Shown in pieces: positions 11,400-23,169 of a DNA stretch of 64,000 nucleotides. Both the position numbers and the translations under genes were made by a program. The notes beneath the pieces are model-generated. The model made no database searches. It saw only the letters and a program-made list of their open reading frames with translations, and was not told the DNA's origin. The stretch is from assembly GCA_963921825.1 (NCBI GenBank), contig OY997588.1:56180803-56244802 (forward strand). The letters are read 5' to 3'. This stretch comes from Erodium maritimum (lineage: Eukaryota > Streptophyta > Magnoliopsida > Geraniales > Geraniaceae). Position 1 is the first letter of the stretch. Each line of letters starts with the position of its first letter.

Positions 11400-12861
11400 A
11401 TTTACTTATCCTACGACACCACTAAGTGTCACATGCATTTCTATTGTTAACTTTCCCTAGTCAAGGCCGAGATCCGGCTACTTTTCCCTACCTCGTAACG
11501 CTTTCCCAAAATTCCACGCCCAAGCTCCGGTGTGCTCGCGATCACTCGCCTAGCCTCCCCTTTCCGCGGTCGGCGGCACGATCTAACATGAACACAATTA
11601 AAACACTTTTTTAAGTTCGCAGGCAAAGCTGCATTTTAAAGAATTAGACGCCTGAACGTACCCCCGGTAATGTCGATCACTCCCAAACTTCCCAATTACT
11701 CGACATTGTCAACAACGGGCCCGGAAAGGCCCGATTCGCCCGGCTCGGCGAATCTGCCCGGGATTGGAAAACGCCCTTCCAGAGCTCCGAAAATTCCCGT
11801 TTTCGTTTCTACAATCCTAAAATAATTCAAGTGTTCCAACGCAATCGACGAAATCAATTTCCGACTTCCGAGCGATTTATATGTTTCCAATTTCCACAAT
11901 TTAATCCCATAATTCGTTCCGGGTGTGAATTATCGATTCTGGGATCGTCCAAAACCACCCGAACACGAAAAACCGAAGGCCCGGGCAAGTGGGCCCCACA
12001 CGGCCACAATGGGAAAATTTCCTTTTTGGCCCAAAACGTTCCTAACGAACCCCAAAACTCAACTATTTATCTTTAAACCAATTCTAACCAAAACCCAACC
12101 ATATTTGACTCGTTTAAACTCAAACCCTAATTTTCAAACGTGCCAAAACGAGAAAAGAATGGGTTCTCACCGTAGGGAATGACGAGGGGAGTTCGAATCC
12201 GTAGTCGTTGAGTCGATCGGTCGGTCGGATCGTCGGGAAATCACCAAAAACCCCAACTTCTCTCCTTCCCTTTCTCTCTCTGTATTTCTTTTTTTTTTCT
12301 GAATTGTCGTGTACCCTCATCCTTTCCCTTTTTATTTTGTTCAAAAAAACACCCATCTCTTATTTATAAAACTACCACTCTTAATTCTTTTTCTTTATTT
12401 TAAAAACCAACCACCACCACATTTATGACAAGTGTCTTGTGGGTCCCATGAGTTAGAAAAATATCTATGTAGATATTTTTCAATCAGATTCGTGAAATTC
12501 GACCGTCTCGGGTCCCGTGCGGGCCCATTTTCCAAGAATTTACGAAACTTCGCGTTCGACAGGAAAACGGCCCAACTAAGACTGCTGTGACGACGGCTAA
12601 ACTTTTTGGATCCAAATCGGGCCTCGAACGGACCAAAACGTCGCTCGGTTGACTTTTACTACAAAAAGTAAACTTTTCCCGAATTGGTCAAAAAGTTGCC
12701 CTGAGTCACCCAGAACTCACTTTGGTCGATATCGGGATCAACTTAAGTCCGATATGACCCTCGGGGTCAGATTTATGTTCATTTAGGTGTCTGTCCCAAA
12801 ATTTTAAATTTTTCTGTTTTTCCGCCGATTTGACCGGCGTTGACCGGGAGCGGTTCTTACA
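11400..12861 (-). repeat. Truncated 3' LTR of the gypsy element
   Basis: It is homologous to the right-hand 1.48 kb of the full LTR (from about 19190 to 20677) and ends in the normal CTTACA before the polypurine tract. The other end stops at about 11400 inside a 'ttacttatcctacgacacc' repeat unit, where a different repeat begins. It therefore lost about 1.2 kb. Confidence 0.9.
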
Positions 12862-12880
12862 ATCTACCCCCTTAAAGGAA
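12862..12880 (-). other. Polypurine tract of the gypsy element
   Basis: Read on the reverse strand, TTTAAGGGGGTAGAT lies directly before the LTR start TGTAAGAACC. This is the plus-strand primer site and fixes the element's orientation. Confidence 0.85.
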
Positions 12881-12911
12881 TTTCGTCCGCGAAATTTAAA
12901 AGAGACGTACC

Positions 12912-14150
12912 TCAGGATTCGAACAGGTCAGGGTACTTCGCGCGAACCTCGTCCTCGCGCTCCCAAGTCGACTCAGTCCTGTGGTGTCGCCACTGCACCC
13001 GTACTAGGCAGATAACCTTGCCACGCAGGACCTGCACTCGCGTGTCCACGATTAGAACCGGATGCTCCTCATAAGAGACATCGTCCGCCACCTTGATATC
13101 TGCCCACTCAAAGACGTGGGAGGGGTCCGCATTGTACTTCCGTAACTGGGACACGTGGAAGACGTTATGAACACTCCCAAGTTGCGGTGGTAATGCCAGA
13201 CGATATGCCACTGCTCCCACTCTGCTCAAGATCGCGAAAGGGCCGATGTACCGCGGGGATAACTTGCCTCCGCCGCGACTGAACCGTACCAAACCCTTCC
13301 TCGGGCTCACCTTCAGGAACACGTGGTCACCGACTGCGAACTCAAGAGGTCGGCGCCGTCTGTCAGCGTAGCTCTTCTGCCGACTCTGTGCGGTCTTCAA
13401 CCGCTCGCGTATCAGCGCGACCTTCTCTGTCGCCTCTCGGACGAGCTCTGGCCCTAGTAGACTCCTGTCCCCCACCTCTTCCCAGCACACTGGCGATCGA
13501 CAAGGCCTACCATACAACGCTTCAAACGGTGCCATCCCAATACTGGCCTGGAAGCTGTTGTTGTAGGCGAACTCGACCAGCGGTAGGTGGGTTTCCCACG
13601 ACCCCCTAAAGTCTAGCACACATGCCCGCAACATGTCCTCCAAAATCTGAATCGTGCGCTCGGACTGGCCGTCTGTCTGGCGGTGCTGTGCTGTACTGAG
13701 CAGAACCTCGGTCCCCAATGCGGTCTACAGACTCGGTCAAAATCTGGACGTGAAACGAGGATCCCTGTCAGACACTATCGACACAGGGACTCCATGCAGA
13801 CGCACTATCTCCTGAATTTACAGGAGGCTCAACTTGTCGACCGAATCAATCATCCTCATGGCCAGGAAATGGGCCGACTTGGTCAACCGATCGACTACCA
13901 CCCATACCGCATCATGTCCCCTCGGCGATCTCGGCAATCCACTCACGACGTCCATCGTGACGTGCTCCTACTTCCACTGGGCAATCGGTAGTGACTGCAA
14001 TAATCCGGCGAGACGCTGATGCTCGGCCTTCACTTGCTGACAGGTGAGACATCTCGATACAAATTCCGCGACCTCTCTCCGCATCCCGCTTCACCAGAAG
14101 TGCCGCCTGATGTCGCGGTACATCTTGGTGCTACCCGGGTGCACTGTAAG
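12912..14150 (-). pseudogene. Gypsy integrase with C-terminal chromodomain
   Basis: The integrase inserts the cDNA and the chromodomain guides it to chromatin. Reading on the reverse strand, the zinc-finger part ends near CQQVKAEHQRLAG. The catalytic triad is visible as D in VVVDRLTKSAHFLAM, D in SDRDPRF and E in HRQTDGQSERTIQ. The GPY-type region and chromodomain follow, ending VQWRHHRTESTWEREDEV and KYPDLFES. The last 268 codons (12912-13718) are open. Upstream, between 13719 and 14150, at least one stop and a frame change break the core, so the enzyme is dead. Confidence 0.85.
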
Positions 14151-14213
14151 ACGCGAATGATGTGACTCTCTCAGCACGTCATCTCTATAGTTGTGCGGCA
14201 TGAATAACCCTCC

Positions 14214-15548
14214 TCAACACCGTAACCCCCAATCAGCACTGAGTTCCCAGCCTTCCGCATCGACACCGCTGACGACCCTCTCTCGGATTTCTGACATCTC
14301 GACGTCCTCCGACTGCGCCTCAAATAGTCGGGCAAGTAGTGAGGGCTGAGCCACCAATGAGCACATGGCCACGCCACCAGTAACCTCCTCTAGCTCAAGA
14401 CCGAACGTGCCCAGTTCCCCCAGCATGTCCCACTCTCGGACTGATATGCTAGCAAGACTCGGAACCGACTTCCTACTCAGGGCGTCGGCAACCACGTTTG
14501 CCTTACCCGGATGGTAGTGTAGCTCAAAGTCGTACTCCTCAAGTAGCTCCATCCATTGCTGCTGGCGCATGTTCAGGTCTCGTTGGGAAAAGATGTACTT
14601 GAGGCTCTTGTGATCCGAGAAGACCTGAAATCGCTCGCCATACAGATAATACCTCCAGACCTTTAGCGCGAACACGACTGCCGCTAATTCCAAGTCATGG
14701 GTAGGATAGTTGCGCTCGTGTGTCTTCAACTGCTTGGAGCCATAAGCAACCACTCTACCCAACTGCATTAGTACATAGCCTAGTCCTTCCCCGGACGCAT
14801 CACAATAGACCTCATACCCGATCCCGCGCTCTAGCACTATCAAAACTAGAGCGGTATTCAGACGAGCCTTCAGCTCCGTGAACGCACGTTCACAATCCTC
14901 CGTCCACACAAACCAGACCCCCTTGCGCGTCAAAAGAGTCATAGGCGCGGCTAGACGCGCAAAGTCCTGGACGAACCGCCGATAATATCCTGCCAGCCCC
15001 AAGAAGCTGCGGATCTCGAAGACGCTCGTGGGCCGCGCCCACTTCGAAACCGCATCGATCTTCGCCGGATTGACCAGTATATCGTCACGGGATACAATGT
15101 GACCGAGGAATTTCACCTCAGCAAGCCAAAACACGCACTTCTCCAGGTTGGCGTATAGCTGATGTGTGCGCAGCAGGGTCAGAACAGCCCTAAGATGCTC
15201 CTCATGTGCCGTCTCGTTCTGCGAGTAGATCAAGATGTCGTCCACAAACACCACCACAAATTGATCTAAGAACGGCCGGAATATACTGTTCATCAGATCC
15301 ACGAATGATGCAGGTTTGTTCGTCAGTCCAAATGGCATCACCAAGAACTCGTAATGCCCATAGCGTGTCCGGAATGCAGTCTTTGCAACGTCCTCCTCCC
15401 GGACTCGCAACTGGTAATATCCGGATCGTAGATCGATATTCGAGAAGCATGTCGACCCTCTCAACTGGTCGATCAAGTCATCAATTCTCGGCATCGGGTA
15501 TCGGTTATTCACCGTAACACGGTTCAACTTCCGGTAGTCTATACACAT
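14214..15548 (-). pseudogene. Gypsy reverse transcriptase and RNase H
   Basis: This open segment of 444 codons starts within RT at [15 protein letters not shown] and includes [12 protein letters not shown] and [12 protein letters not shown]. The catalytic [11 protein letters not shown] has both aspartates intact. The connection domain ([11 protein letters not shown]) follows, then RNase H with [15 protein letters not shown], and the tail [10 protein letters not shown] that marks the RNase H end in gypsy elements. A stop codon near 15549 (after KKKI) separates it from the RT N-terminus. Otherwise this is the best preserved domain of the element. Confidence 0.9.
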
Positions 15549-15557
15549 CCGCAGCTC

Positions 15558-16342
15558 TCAAATCTTCTTCTTCATGAAGAGTGCTGGTGCTCCCCACGGC
15601 GATGTGCTCGGACGGATAAACCCCTTCTCCCGAATCTCCTCGAGTTGACGCTTCAGCTCGGTCAACTCTGCCGGCGTGAACCTGTAAGGCGCCATCGATA
15701 TCGCTGCCGTTCCCGGCATCAGGTCAATCCCGAACTCCACCTCACGAACTGGTGGTAACCCCGCTCAACCCCTCAGGAAAGACCTCGGAGAACTCGCACA
15801 CCACTCGCGGTAACTCTCGGCTCTGCACAACCGATACTTCCTCCACTGCGGACAAAGCCGATAGGAGAACTCCGCTCCTACAGCCCAGAATACACGAAAA
15901 TTTCGTGTTGCCTGTTGACACCGTCACTCGTCGCCTGTAACAGTCGATATTGGATCGGTACTTCGCCAACCAATCCATTCCCAGGATCACGTCAAAGGCT
16001 GTCATTTCGTAAGTATCCTTCCCACGGATACACGCACAAGCTCAGTCGCTGCCGAACCTCACGGACCCTCGCAGTCTCTCTAAGACCTCGCTCCACTACC
16101 ACCGTCGTGCCCACTAACTCCGAACATACCCGAATCCTCGGGGTGAGGAGTCGATCCAGCATCATGGCTCTTGCGCCCTCTCTTGATCCTCATGTATCAG
16201 TTCGCTTTTCTAACTTCGCAGGCACGACAAACCCTAGTCAACACCACATCACCCCGAACCGGCGAGTCCAGATGCAGGGGTGGACTCAACGGCTCTAAAC
16301 TCAGCCCCAACATCTCAGCACAACTCGACGAAGCAAATGAGT
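15558..16342 (-). pseudogene. Gypsy protease and RT N-terminus
   Basis: On the reverse strand the protease starts at the catalytic DTGA near 16343-16360, followed by a stop in place of the next codon. Then come HSFASSSCAEMLGLSLEPL and, after frame changes around 16010-16170, DVILGMDWLAKYRSNIDCYR. The linker ends PRVVCEFSEVFPEGL. A further frame change leads into RT N-terminal text with [18 protein letters not shown] and [14 protein letters not shown]. Several breaks make this region non-functional. Confidence 0.8.
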
Positions 16343-16659
16343 GTCACGCCCCGGTATCCAATAAAAATGATGCCCAAATCAGAGGCCGAACAACCACTCC
16401 ATTAGTCACACCGATAAGGTACATCACAACCCTCACACGATCCTCTATTCATTTACTTATAACTTTCCGCAACCAAACCAGTATTCGCTACTCGTCCCCT
16501 ACGGGAAAAGTAGTAAATGGGATGAGCGTTCTGCTCACCTCCACGGACACCCGTTCGATTATGGCATACTAGTAAAGCACTAACGACTTACCAATCTAAC
16601 CAGTGCAAACCACTACCTCAAAACATGATACCAAAACGTCACACTGCTCACGCTACCAA

Positions 16660-16960
16660 TGCCTCAAATACTCGCTCACGTAAGGGAAACCTCGAATAGG
16701 GATCATATTCTCAACTCCGCAAGCCACTATTGCTCACAACCTCAATACCCTAATCACCCGATCACGTAGGGAAACCTCAAACGGGGATCATGTTCTCAAC
16801 TCAGCAAACCACTATTGCTCACAACCTCAATACCCCAATTACCCGATCACGTAGGGAAACCTCAAACGGGGATCATGTTCTCAACTCAGCAAACCACTAT
16901 TGCTCACAACCTCAATACCCCAATTACCCGATCACGTGAAGGAAACCTCAAACCACCTGT
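16660..16960. repeat. About 90 bp tandem repeat (roughly 3 copies)
   Basis: The unit contains 'cgatcacgtagggaaacctc', then 'gggatcatgttctcaactc' and 'ccactattgctcacaacctc'. Copies 2 and 3 are nearly identical, so their duplication is recent relative to the element. Confidence 0.85.
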
Positions 16961-17504
16961 TCACGTGAGGGAAACCTCGAACACCCGTTCACATAGGGGA
17001 AACCTAGTTCGTATGGCGCCGTAGCGCATCAACCATAACCCTTCTCCGTGGTGAGACTCTCACACCGAGGCGCTGTATCACTACCGTAGGTTATTGATGA
17101 GTCTCGAACCCAAGACCTCACCCGTTAACACCGAACTTACGACCTCTACAACCAACACAATCATGAACACGACCACGCAAAACCAGCACACAAACTGCAC
17201 AATCAAGACGGTGGATCAAGGTAGGAAATCATGGATCCGTGACAGACCCCGTCACGGTTGGGGTCACGGAGCCGTGACAAAGGCCCAAAATTCACCAAAA
17301 CGCTCTGGTCCGTCACGGATCCGTGACAGGGTCCGTGACGCTCGCGCAGGCCTGTTTTCCAAATTCGTTTCAAACTCGATCTTTACCCCTTTTTACCCTA
17401 AAATCAACCTTAAGGGCCACACACGCTCAATTACCAATTTAACAAACACACGCACAACAATTCACAGAAAAATTCAAGTCACCCAACCTCAATCACAAGC
17501 CGAC

Positions 17505-17615
17505 AAGGCCAACCAATTTCAAAACACGCCCACCGGGCCAACCAATTTAAACACACGCCCACAGGGCCAACCAATTTTAAAACACACGCCCACCGGGCCA
17601 ACCGATTTTAAAACT
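17505..17615. repeat. About 34 bp tandem repeat (3 copies)
   Basis: The unit is 'ggccaaccaattttaaaaca' plus 'cacgcccaccg'. It lies in the non-coding leader of the gypsy element. Confidence 0.8.
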
Positions 17616-17956
17616 TTCTCCTTTTCACCATAAAATCTCATTTTTGACATCACGTAGTTACAACCCGGTCCAGGTGTCCCCGAACTAAATTGTCCCCACT
17701 TGATATCAACACCGTCACGTTCGACCACAGGGGCGCCCCTGAGTCGAGTCGCGACAGCTTAAAAACATTTCACGCAGCAACACACAATCAGTATGCCAAT
17801 AATAACCGTACTGCACATACACACAACAACAAACAAGACTCATGTCACTACGGGTCTACACACCGTTTTCGACTTGCGCAACCCACGCACGAAGGGACTT
17901 TCAAAGACTCAACTCTCCCCACCTAATTGACGTACTGTCCAAGGTGTGAAACCTCG

Positions 17957-17970
17957 AGCTCTGATACCAA
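17957..17970 (-). other. Primer-binding site of the gypsy element
   Basis: The reverse strand reads TTGGTATCAGAGCT directly after the 5' LTR, complementary to initiator methionine tRNA. It sets the 5' end of the internal region. Confidence 0.9.
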
Positions 17971-17972
17971 AC

Positions 17973-20677
17973 TGTCACGCCCCGAATTCGGCAGGACCGA
18001 ACCCGGAACTCGAACGGTGAAACAATAAAACCATTTTCAAACATTTTAATAAACCGTTTAAAAATCACCACTTTGAGTTAATCAAAAATAATATTTTACA
18101 ACTTAAAATACGTCCAAAACAAGCGGACAAAACCAAAACATACGTAGCTAACTCCCAAAAACACGGACTCCCGCTCCCAGCTCTTCAAGCTTCGTGAGTT
18201 CCCCCTAGTCCGCCCCGCGACCAGTACCTGTAGGAAAAGCAGCTAGGGGTGATCGTTCGCTCACCGCCACAGATACCATACTGACTACGGCATACTAGCA
18301 GAAGTGCCGGAAACACCGACAACAAACAAAACACCGGGGACTACTATCCCCAAACTCAAATAACCTGACTGTCACACGAAAACTGTTACAAAGCCCAACC
18401 AATCTAAACGCCCATGCCCGTAATGTAGACCCGACACCGTAAAGACGACCTCAAAGCACACAACAACACAGAAGTGATCAAAGTCACGCAAACCACAACA
18501 ACAAGCCTCAGCACTTTACCGATCACGCGCCGGAAGGTGCCACACACCTGACGGCGACCACAACCCTCTACTCTTTACCGACTGCACACCGGAGGGTACG
18601 ACACACCCCTCGGGCATAAATCCAGCCTAAGCACTTTACCAATCACGCGCCGAAAGGTGCTACACACCTACGGGGACCACAACCCTCTGCTCTTTACCGA
18701 CCACGTATTGGAGGGTACGACACACCCCTCGGGCACAACTCTAACCTCACACTTTACCGATCACGCGCCGGAAGGTACGACGCACCTGACGGGAACCACA
18801 GCCCTCAGCACTTTACCGACCGCGCACCGGAGGGTACGACACACCCACGGGCATAACTCAACAGTCATCACCAGAACAATCACAGTCACAACCAAATAAC
18901 ACACAAAACCCCGCAAATAGAAAGAAAAAAATACGAAAACACGACTAACTACCATTTGGCAAGTCAGTCCACCAATACAGGTTCAACTCCCCACAAGCAG
19001 TCATGGCCACCCACATATACAAACAATTCAATCAACCTACGGGCACAACCAAATGCCACAAGTATTTCTAATGTTCGATACGTTCACTTATCCTACGACA
19101 CCACTAAGTGTCACATGTATTTCTATTGTTCGATACGTTCACGTATCCTACGACACCACTAAGTGTCGCCTGCATTTCTATTGTTCGGTAAATTTACTTA
19201 TCCTACGACACCACTAAGTGTGACATGCATTTCTATTGTTAACTTTCCCTAGTCAAGGCCGAGATCCGGCTACTTTTCCCTACCTCGTAACGATTTCCCA
19301 AAAGCCCACGCCCAAGCTCCGGCGTGCTCGCGATCACTCGCCTAGCCCCCCCTTTCCGCGGTCGGCAGCACGATCTAACATGAACACAATTAAAACACTT
19401 TTTTAAGTTCGCAGGCAAATCTGAATTTTAAAGAATTAGACGCCCAAACGCAACCCCGGTAATGTCGATCACTCCCAAACTTCCCAATTACTCGACATTG
19501 TCAACAACGGGCCCAGAAAGGCCCGATTCGCCCGGCTCGGCGAATCTGCCCGGGATTGGAAAACGCCTTTCCGGGGCTCCAAAAATTCCCGTTTTCGTTT
19601 CTACAATCCTAAAATAATTCAAGTGTTCCAACGCAATCGACAGAATCAATTTCCGACTTCCGAGCGATTTAATTCGCGTTTAAAGTTTCTAAACCCGAAA
19701 TTTCCAATTTCCACAATTTAATCCCATAATTCGTTCCGGGTGTGAATTATTGATTTGGGGATCGTGCAAAACCACCTGAACACGAAAAACCCGAGGCCCG
19801 GGCAAGTGGGCCCCACACGGCCACAATTGGAAAATTTCCTTTTCGCCCCAAAACGTTCCTAACGAACCCCAACTCAACTATTCATCTTTAAACCAATTCT
19901 AACCAAAACCTAACCATATTTGACTCATTTAAACTCAAACCCTAATTTTCAAATGTACCAAAACGAGAAAAGAATGGGTTCTCACCGTATGGAATGACGA
20001 GGGGAGTTCGAATCCGCAGTTGTTGAGTCGATCGGTCGGTCGGATCATCGGGAAATCACCAAAAACCCCAACTTCTCTCCTTCCCTTTCTCTCTCTCTAT
20101 TTCTTTTTTTTTTCTTCTGAATTGTTGTGTACCCTCATCCTTTCCCTTTTTATTTTGTTAAAAAAAACACCAATCTCATATTTACAAAACTACCACTCTT
20201 AATTCTTTTTCTGTATTTTAAAAACCAACCACCACCACATTTATGACAAGTGTCTTGTGGGTCCCATGAGTTTGAAAAATATCTTTGTAAATATTTTTCA
20301 ATCAGATTCGCGAAATTCGGCCGTCTCGGGCCCCGTGCGGGCCCATTTTCCAAGAATTTACGAAACTTCGCGTTCTATAGGAAAACGGCCCAACTAAGAC
20401 CGTTGTGATGACGGCTAAGCTTTTTGGATCCAAATTGGGCCTCGAACGGACCAAAACGTCGCTCGGTTGACTTTTACTGCAAAAAGTTAACTTTTCCCGA
20501 ATTGGTCAAAAAGTTGCCCTGAGTCACCCATAACTCACTTTGGTCGATATCGGGGTCAACTTAAGTCCGATATGACCCTCGGGGTCAATTTTATGTTCAT
20601 TTAGGTGTCTGTCCCAAAATTTTAAATTTTTCTGTTTTTCCGCCGATTTGACCGGCGTTGATCGGGAGCGGTTCTTA
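17973..20677 (-). repeat. 5' LTR of the gypsy element (2,705 bp)
   Basis: On the + strand it runs from TGTCACGCCCCGAATTC to GTTCTTA. It carries the LTR hairpin at 18248-18265, a repeat array with 'ctttaccgatcacgcgccgg' units at about 18500-18860, and three units at 19085-19230 built around 'acgacaccactaagtgtcac', itself a small inverted repeat (GACAC...GTGTC). The terminal CA is lost at the LINE junction. Confidence 0.88.
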
Positions 20678-23080
20678 AAAATAAGGCCCCGGGACCGGAT
20701 GGGTTTTCGATGTTATTTTTCAAGACCTGCTGGATGTGATTAAAGTTGATATGTTGCGTTTTGTGGAGGAGTTTCATAATTCGGGAACCTTCGGGAAGGG
20801 TTTGAGTTCGGCCTTCATGGTTTTAATACCAAAAGTTTCAAACCCCGAGTGCTTTGACGAGTTCAGACCGATAAGCTTGATTTCCGGCCCTTACAAAATT
20901 GTGGCGAAGTTGTTGGCAAATAGGCTCAAAGCTGTTTTACATGATCTAATTAGTGACACTCAAAGTGGCTTCATTGCAGGTAGACAACTTGTAGATTGTG
21001 TTTTGATAGCTTCCGAAGTGATTCATGAGGTGAAGAGATCTAAGGTGGAAGCGATTATTTTGAAGCTAGACTTTGAGAAAGCCTACGACAAGGTCAGTTG
21101 GTCTTATCTGCTGGATGTAATGAGTATTATGGGGTTCACTGAGCAATGGAGAATGTGGATGGCTAGTTGTTTTCGAGCTAATCTATAAGTGTTGATCAAT
21201 GGGGCGCCTAGTACAGATTTCGCCACGGAGAATGGGTTACGACAGGGATGTCCCTTATCCCCCTTTTTATTCTTGCTGGCAGCCGAGGGTCTACATCAGA
21301 TGCTAATGGATGGTATACGGGGTGGTGATTTTGGCGGGGTTACTGTAGGCCGAAATGGAATGGAGGTTTCGCACCTTCAATTCGAGGATGACACCATTCT
21401 ATTTCTTAAAGGTACTGAGATGGGTCTTCGTAATGTGAAATATATTCTGGATTTATTTCAAGCTTTGTTGGGTCTGAAAATTAATTTTGCTAAGTCTAAG
21501 GCGGTGCTTCTGAATGGAGCTGTTTTAACCGAAGAATTGATTTATGATATTATGGGCTGTGAGGTATGTGACTTTCCCATCCAGTATTTGGGGTTCCAAT
21601 TGGGATTAAGTCCCAAACGTACTCTCTTCTGGGAGCCGGTTTTTGACAGGGTAAGGAAGTACTTAACTGGTTGGAAGGCGAAGACTCTTAATCTTGCAGG
21701 CAGAGTGGTGTTGATCAAGTCTACTTTGGTATCGCTTCCGGTATTTTATATGAGTATTTTTAAAACGCCAAAGGATGTGATTAAGAAACTTGAAAGGTTC
21801 CAGCGTATATTTTATGGTCTCACAGTGTGGCGAGAAGGGTGTTACATAAAGTGAAGTGGGATATGGTGTGTAGGCCGAAGGGGGGTTGGGCTTGCGGCGT
21901 CTGGAGGAAGTTAATCAAAGTCTGCTGGCGAAATAGTTTTGTAGGTTCGCAGAAGACGAAACTTCTTTATGGAAATAGAAGCTGGATAAACCCATCACTT
22001 CTTTTCTCTTTGGCCACATTATGAGTCTAGCTAATGACCCGAGGTTTTTAAGTTTATTCGGTGGACAAGGGATACACTAGAAAGTGGGAAATGGTAGGTG
22101 GGTCGGGTTTTGGGATGATGTCTGGCTTGGTGATTTGGCCTTTCGGTTCAGATTCCCCTCTCTCTTTGTAGCAGCGTCCGATCAAGATGCTTCGGTCCGA
22201 GATTATTGGAGAGATGGTAGTTGGGAGTTGGTGTTTAGACGAGACCTGTTCGTGAGGGAATTAGGAGAAGAATTGGCATTGAAAGGCTTATTATTCTCCG
22301 TCATTCTATCTAATTTGCCTGACAAGATAGTATGGGTTAAAGGGTCTCGTTTTTCGGTTGGGACCGTCTACAGGCTAATTGTCCCCTCTTTTGAAGTTGT
22401 TAGTTGGCCTCCTTTATATGGGTGAAAGATCTCCCGCCAAAATTTAGTATTTTTATTTGGTTGGCGATTCATGAAGCACTACCTACTCGGTGTTTCTTGG
22501 AGGTGAGGGGTTGCAAGATCTCTTTGAACGACATGTGGTGTCCCCTTTGTTTGAAATACTTTGAGGATCTGGATCATTTGCTCCTGCACTGTGGATATTC
22601 TTGGAGAGTTTGGGGATACATTTTCTCGTGGTGGTCGGTGTTTTTGGTGATGCCGGGATCATTTCGAATGGCCTGTGAGAGTTGGGCCTCGATTGCCAGC
22701 TTATTGGGAAGTGCAGTGTGGTTGAAGGTTTGTTATATTACGTGTTGGCATATTTGGCTACAGAGAAATAATGTGATTTTCAGGAGCACTGTCCTTTCGG
22801 AATCTGAGGTGTTCGAGAAGATTAAGCCTCATGTTTTCAGCTTAGTCTTGTTGGCAGAGGATCTTGTGCAGAACGTATCTTTCGAACAGTGGATTGTGGC
22901 TCCGAGGTCATGCCTTCTGGTTAGACGCCGGATGGTGGCAGGGAGAATTTAATTTCATTTCTTTTTTATTCTTCTGCTAGTTGTTTTGGTTTAGTTTGTG
23001 GAGTATCTTGTTGTGGTATTCTTTTCAGGGATTCACTTTGAATTCCTGTAATAATAATTTCATCGCCTATAAAAAAAAAG
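20678..23080 (+). mobile_element. L1-type LINE, 5'-truncated, RT and zf-RVT
   Basis: The endonuclease is absent; sequence starts within the RT at the codons for KAPGPDGF. RT motifs follow in order: FRPISLISGPYKIVAKLLAN, GFIAGRQLVD, LKLDFEKAYDKVSW, a stop at 21186, NGLRQGCPLSPFLFLLAAEG, then HLQFEDDTILF. The last is the YxDD-equivalent box; most plant L1s have FADD and here it is FEDD with both aspartates kept. The thumb region continues to about 21850, then frames shift near 21840, 22025 and 22410. The zf-RVT domain (FIWLAIHEALPTRCFL, WCPLCLKYFEDLDHLLLHC) lies at 22404-22700. A short A-rich tail at about 23070-23080 marks the 3' end. Confidence 0.9.
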
Positions 23081-23169
23081 AATAACAAGTTCATATCCAA
23101 AACAATACCCAAACATTATCCAAAACCATACACAGTTTCTAAGACATTCTATAGGACTGCTAATCTAGG

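Larger units (their letters stand above)
16343..17956 (-). other. Gypsy 5' internal region lacking recognisable gag
   Basis: Gag would be expected between protease and PBS, but no frame with gag or CCHC motifs is visible. Instead 16343-16580 resembles the start of the family's LTRs: TGTCACGCCCCGG at 16343, then 'tacgggaaaagtag' and a diverged copy of the LTR hairpin at 16520-16539. Tandem repeats follow (about 90 bp units at 16660-16960; about 34 bp units at 17505-17615), with a block of 'ccgtgac' dyads at 17240-17340. An old LTR fragment may have replaced gag, but I found no second end or target duplication. Confidence 0.5.
11400..20677 (-). mobile_element. Ty3/gypsy chromovirus (Tekay/Del-like), 3' LTR truncated
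   Basis: This reverse-strand element has its 5' LTR at 17973-20677, PBS at 17957-17970, pol at 12912-16342, a polypurine tract at 12862-12880 and a truncated 3' LTR at 11400-12861. The domain order protease-RT-RNase H-integrase-chromodomain is that of chromoviruses. The C-terminal chromodomain and LTRs over 2.5 kb point to the Tekay/Del group. No gag frame could be found between protease and PBS. The right LTR end is GTTCTTA directly followed by LINE coding sequence; the expected final CA and the target duplication are missing, so that junction has been altered. Confidence 0.88.

Noticed and set aside
16343-16360. TGTCACGCCCCGG taken as the start of a clean additional solo LTR
   Set aside because: It coincides with the protease DTGA codons, and no matching LTR end with a 5 bp duplication was found downstream; kept only as a possible relic.
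17094-17633. 179-codon + strand frame in the gypsy leader
   Set aside because: It is antisense to the element, spans short tandem repeats and has no motif.
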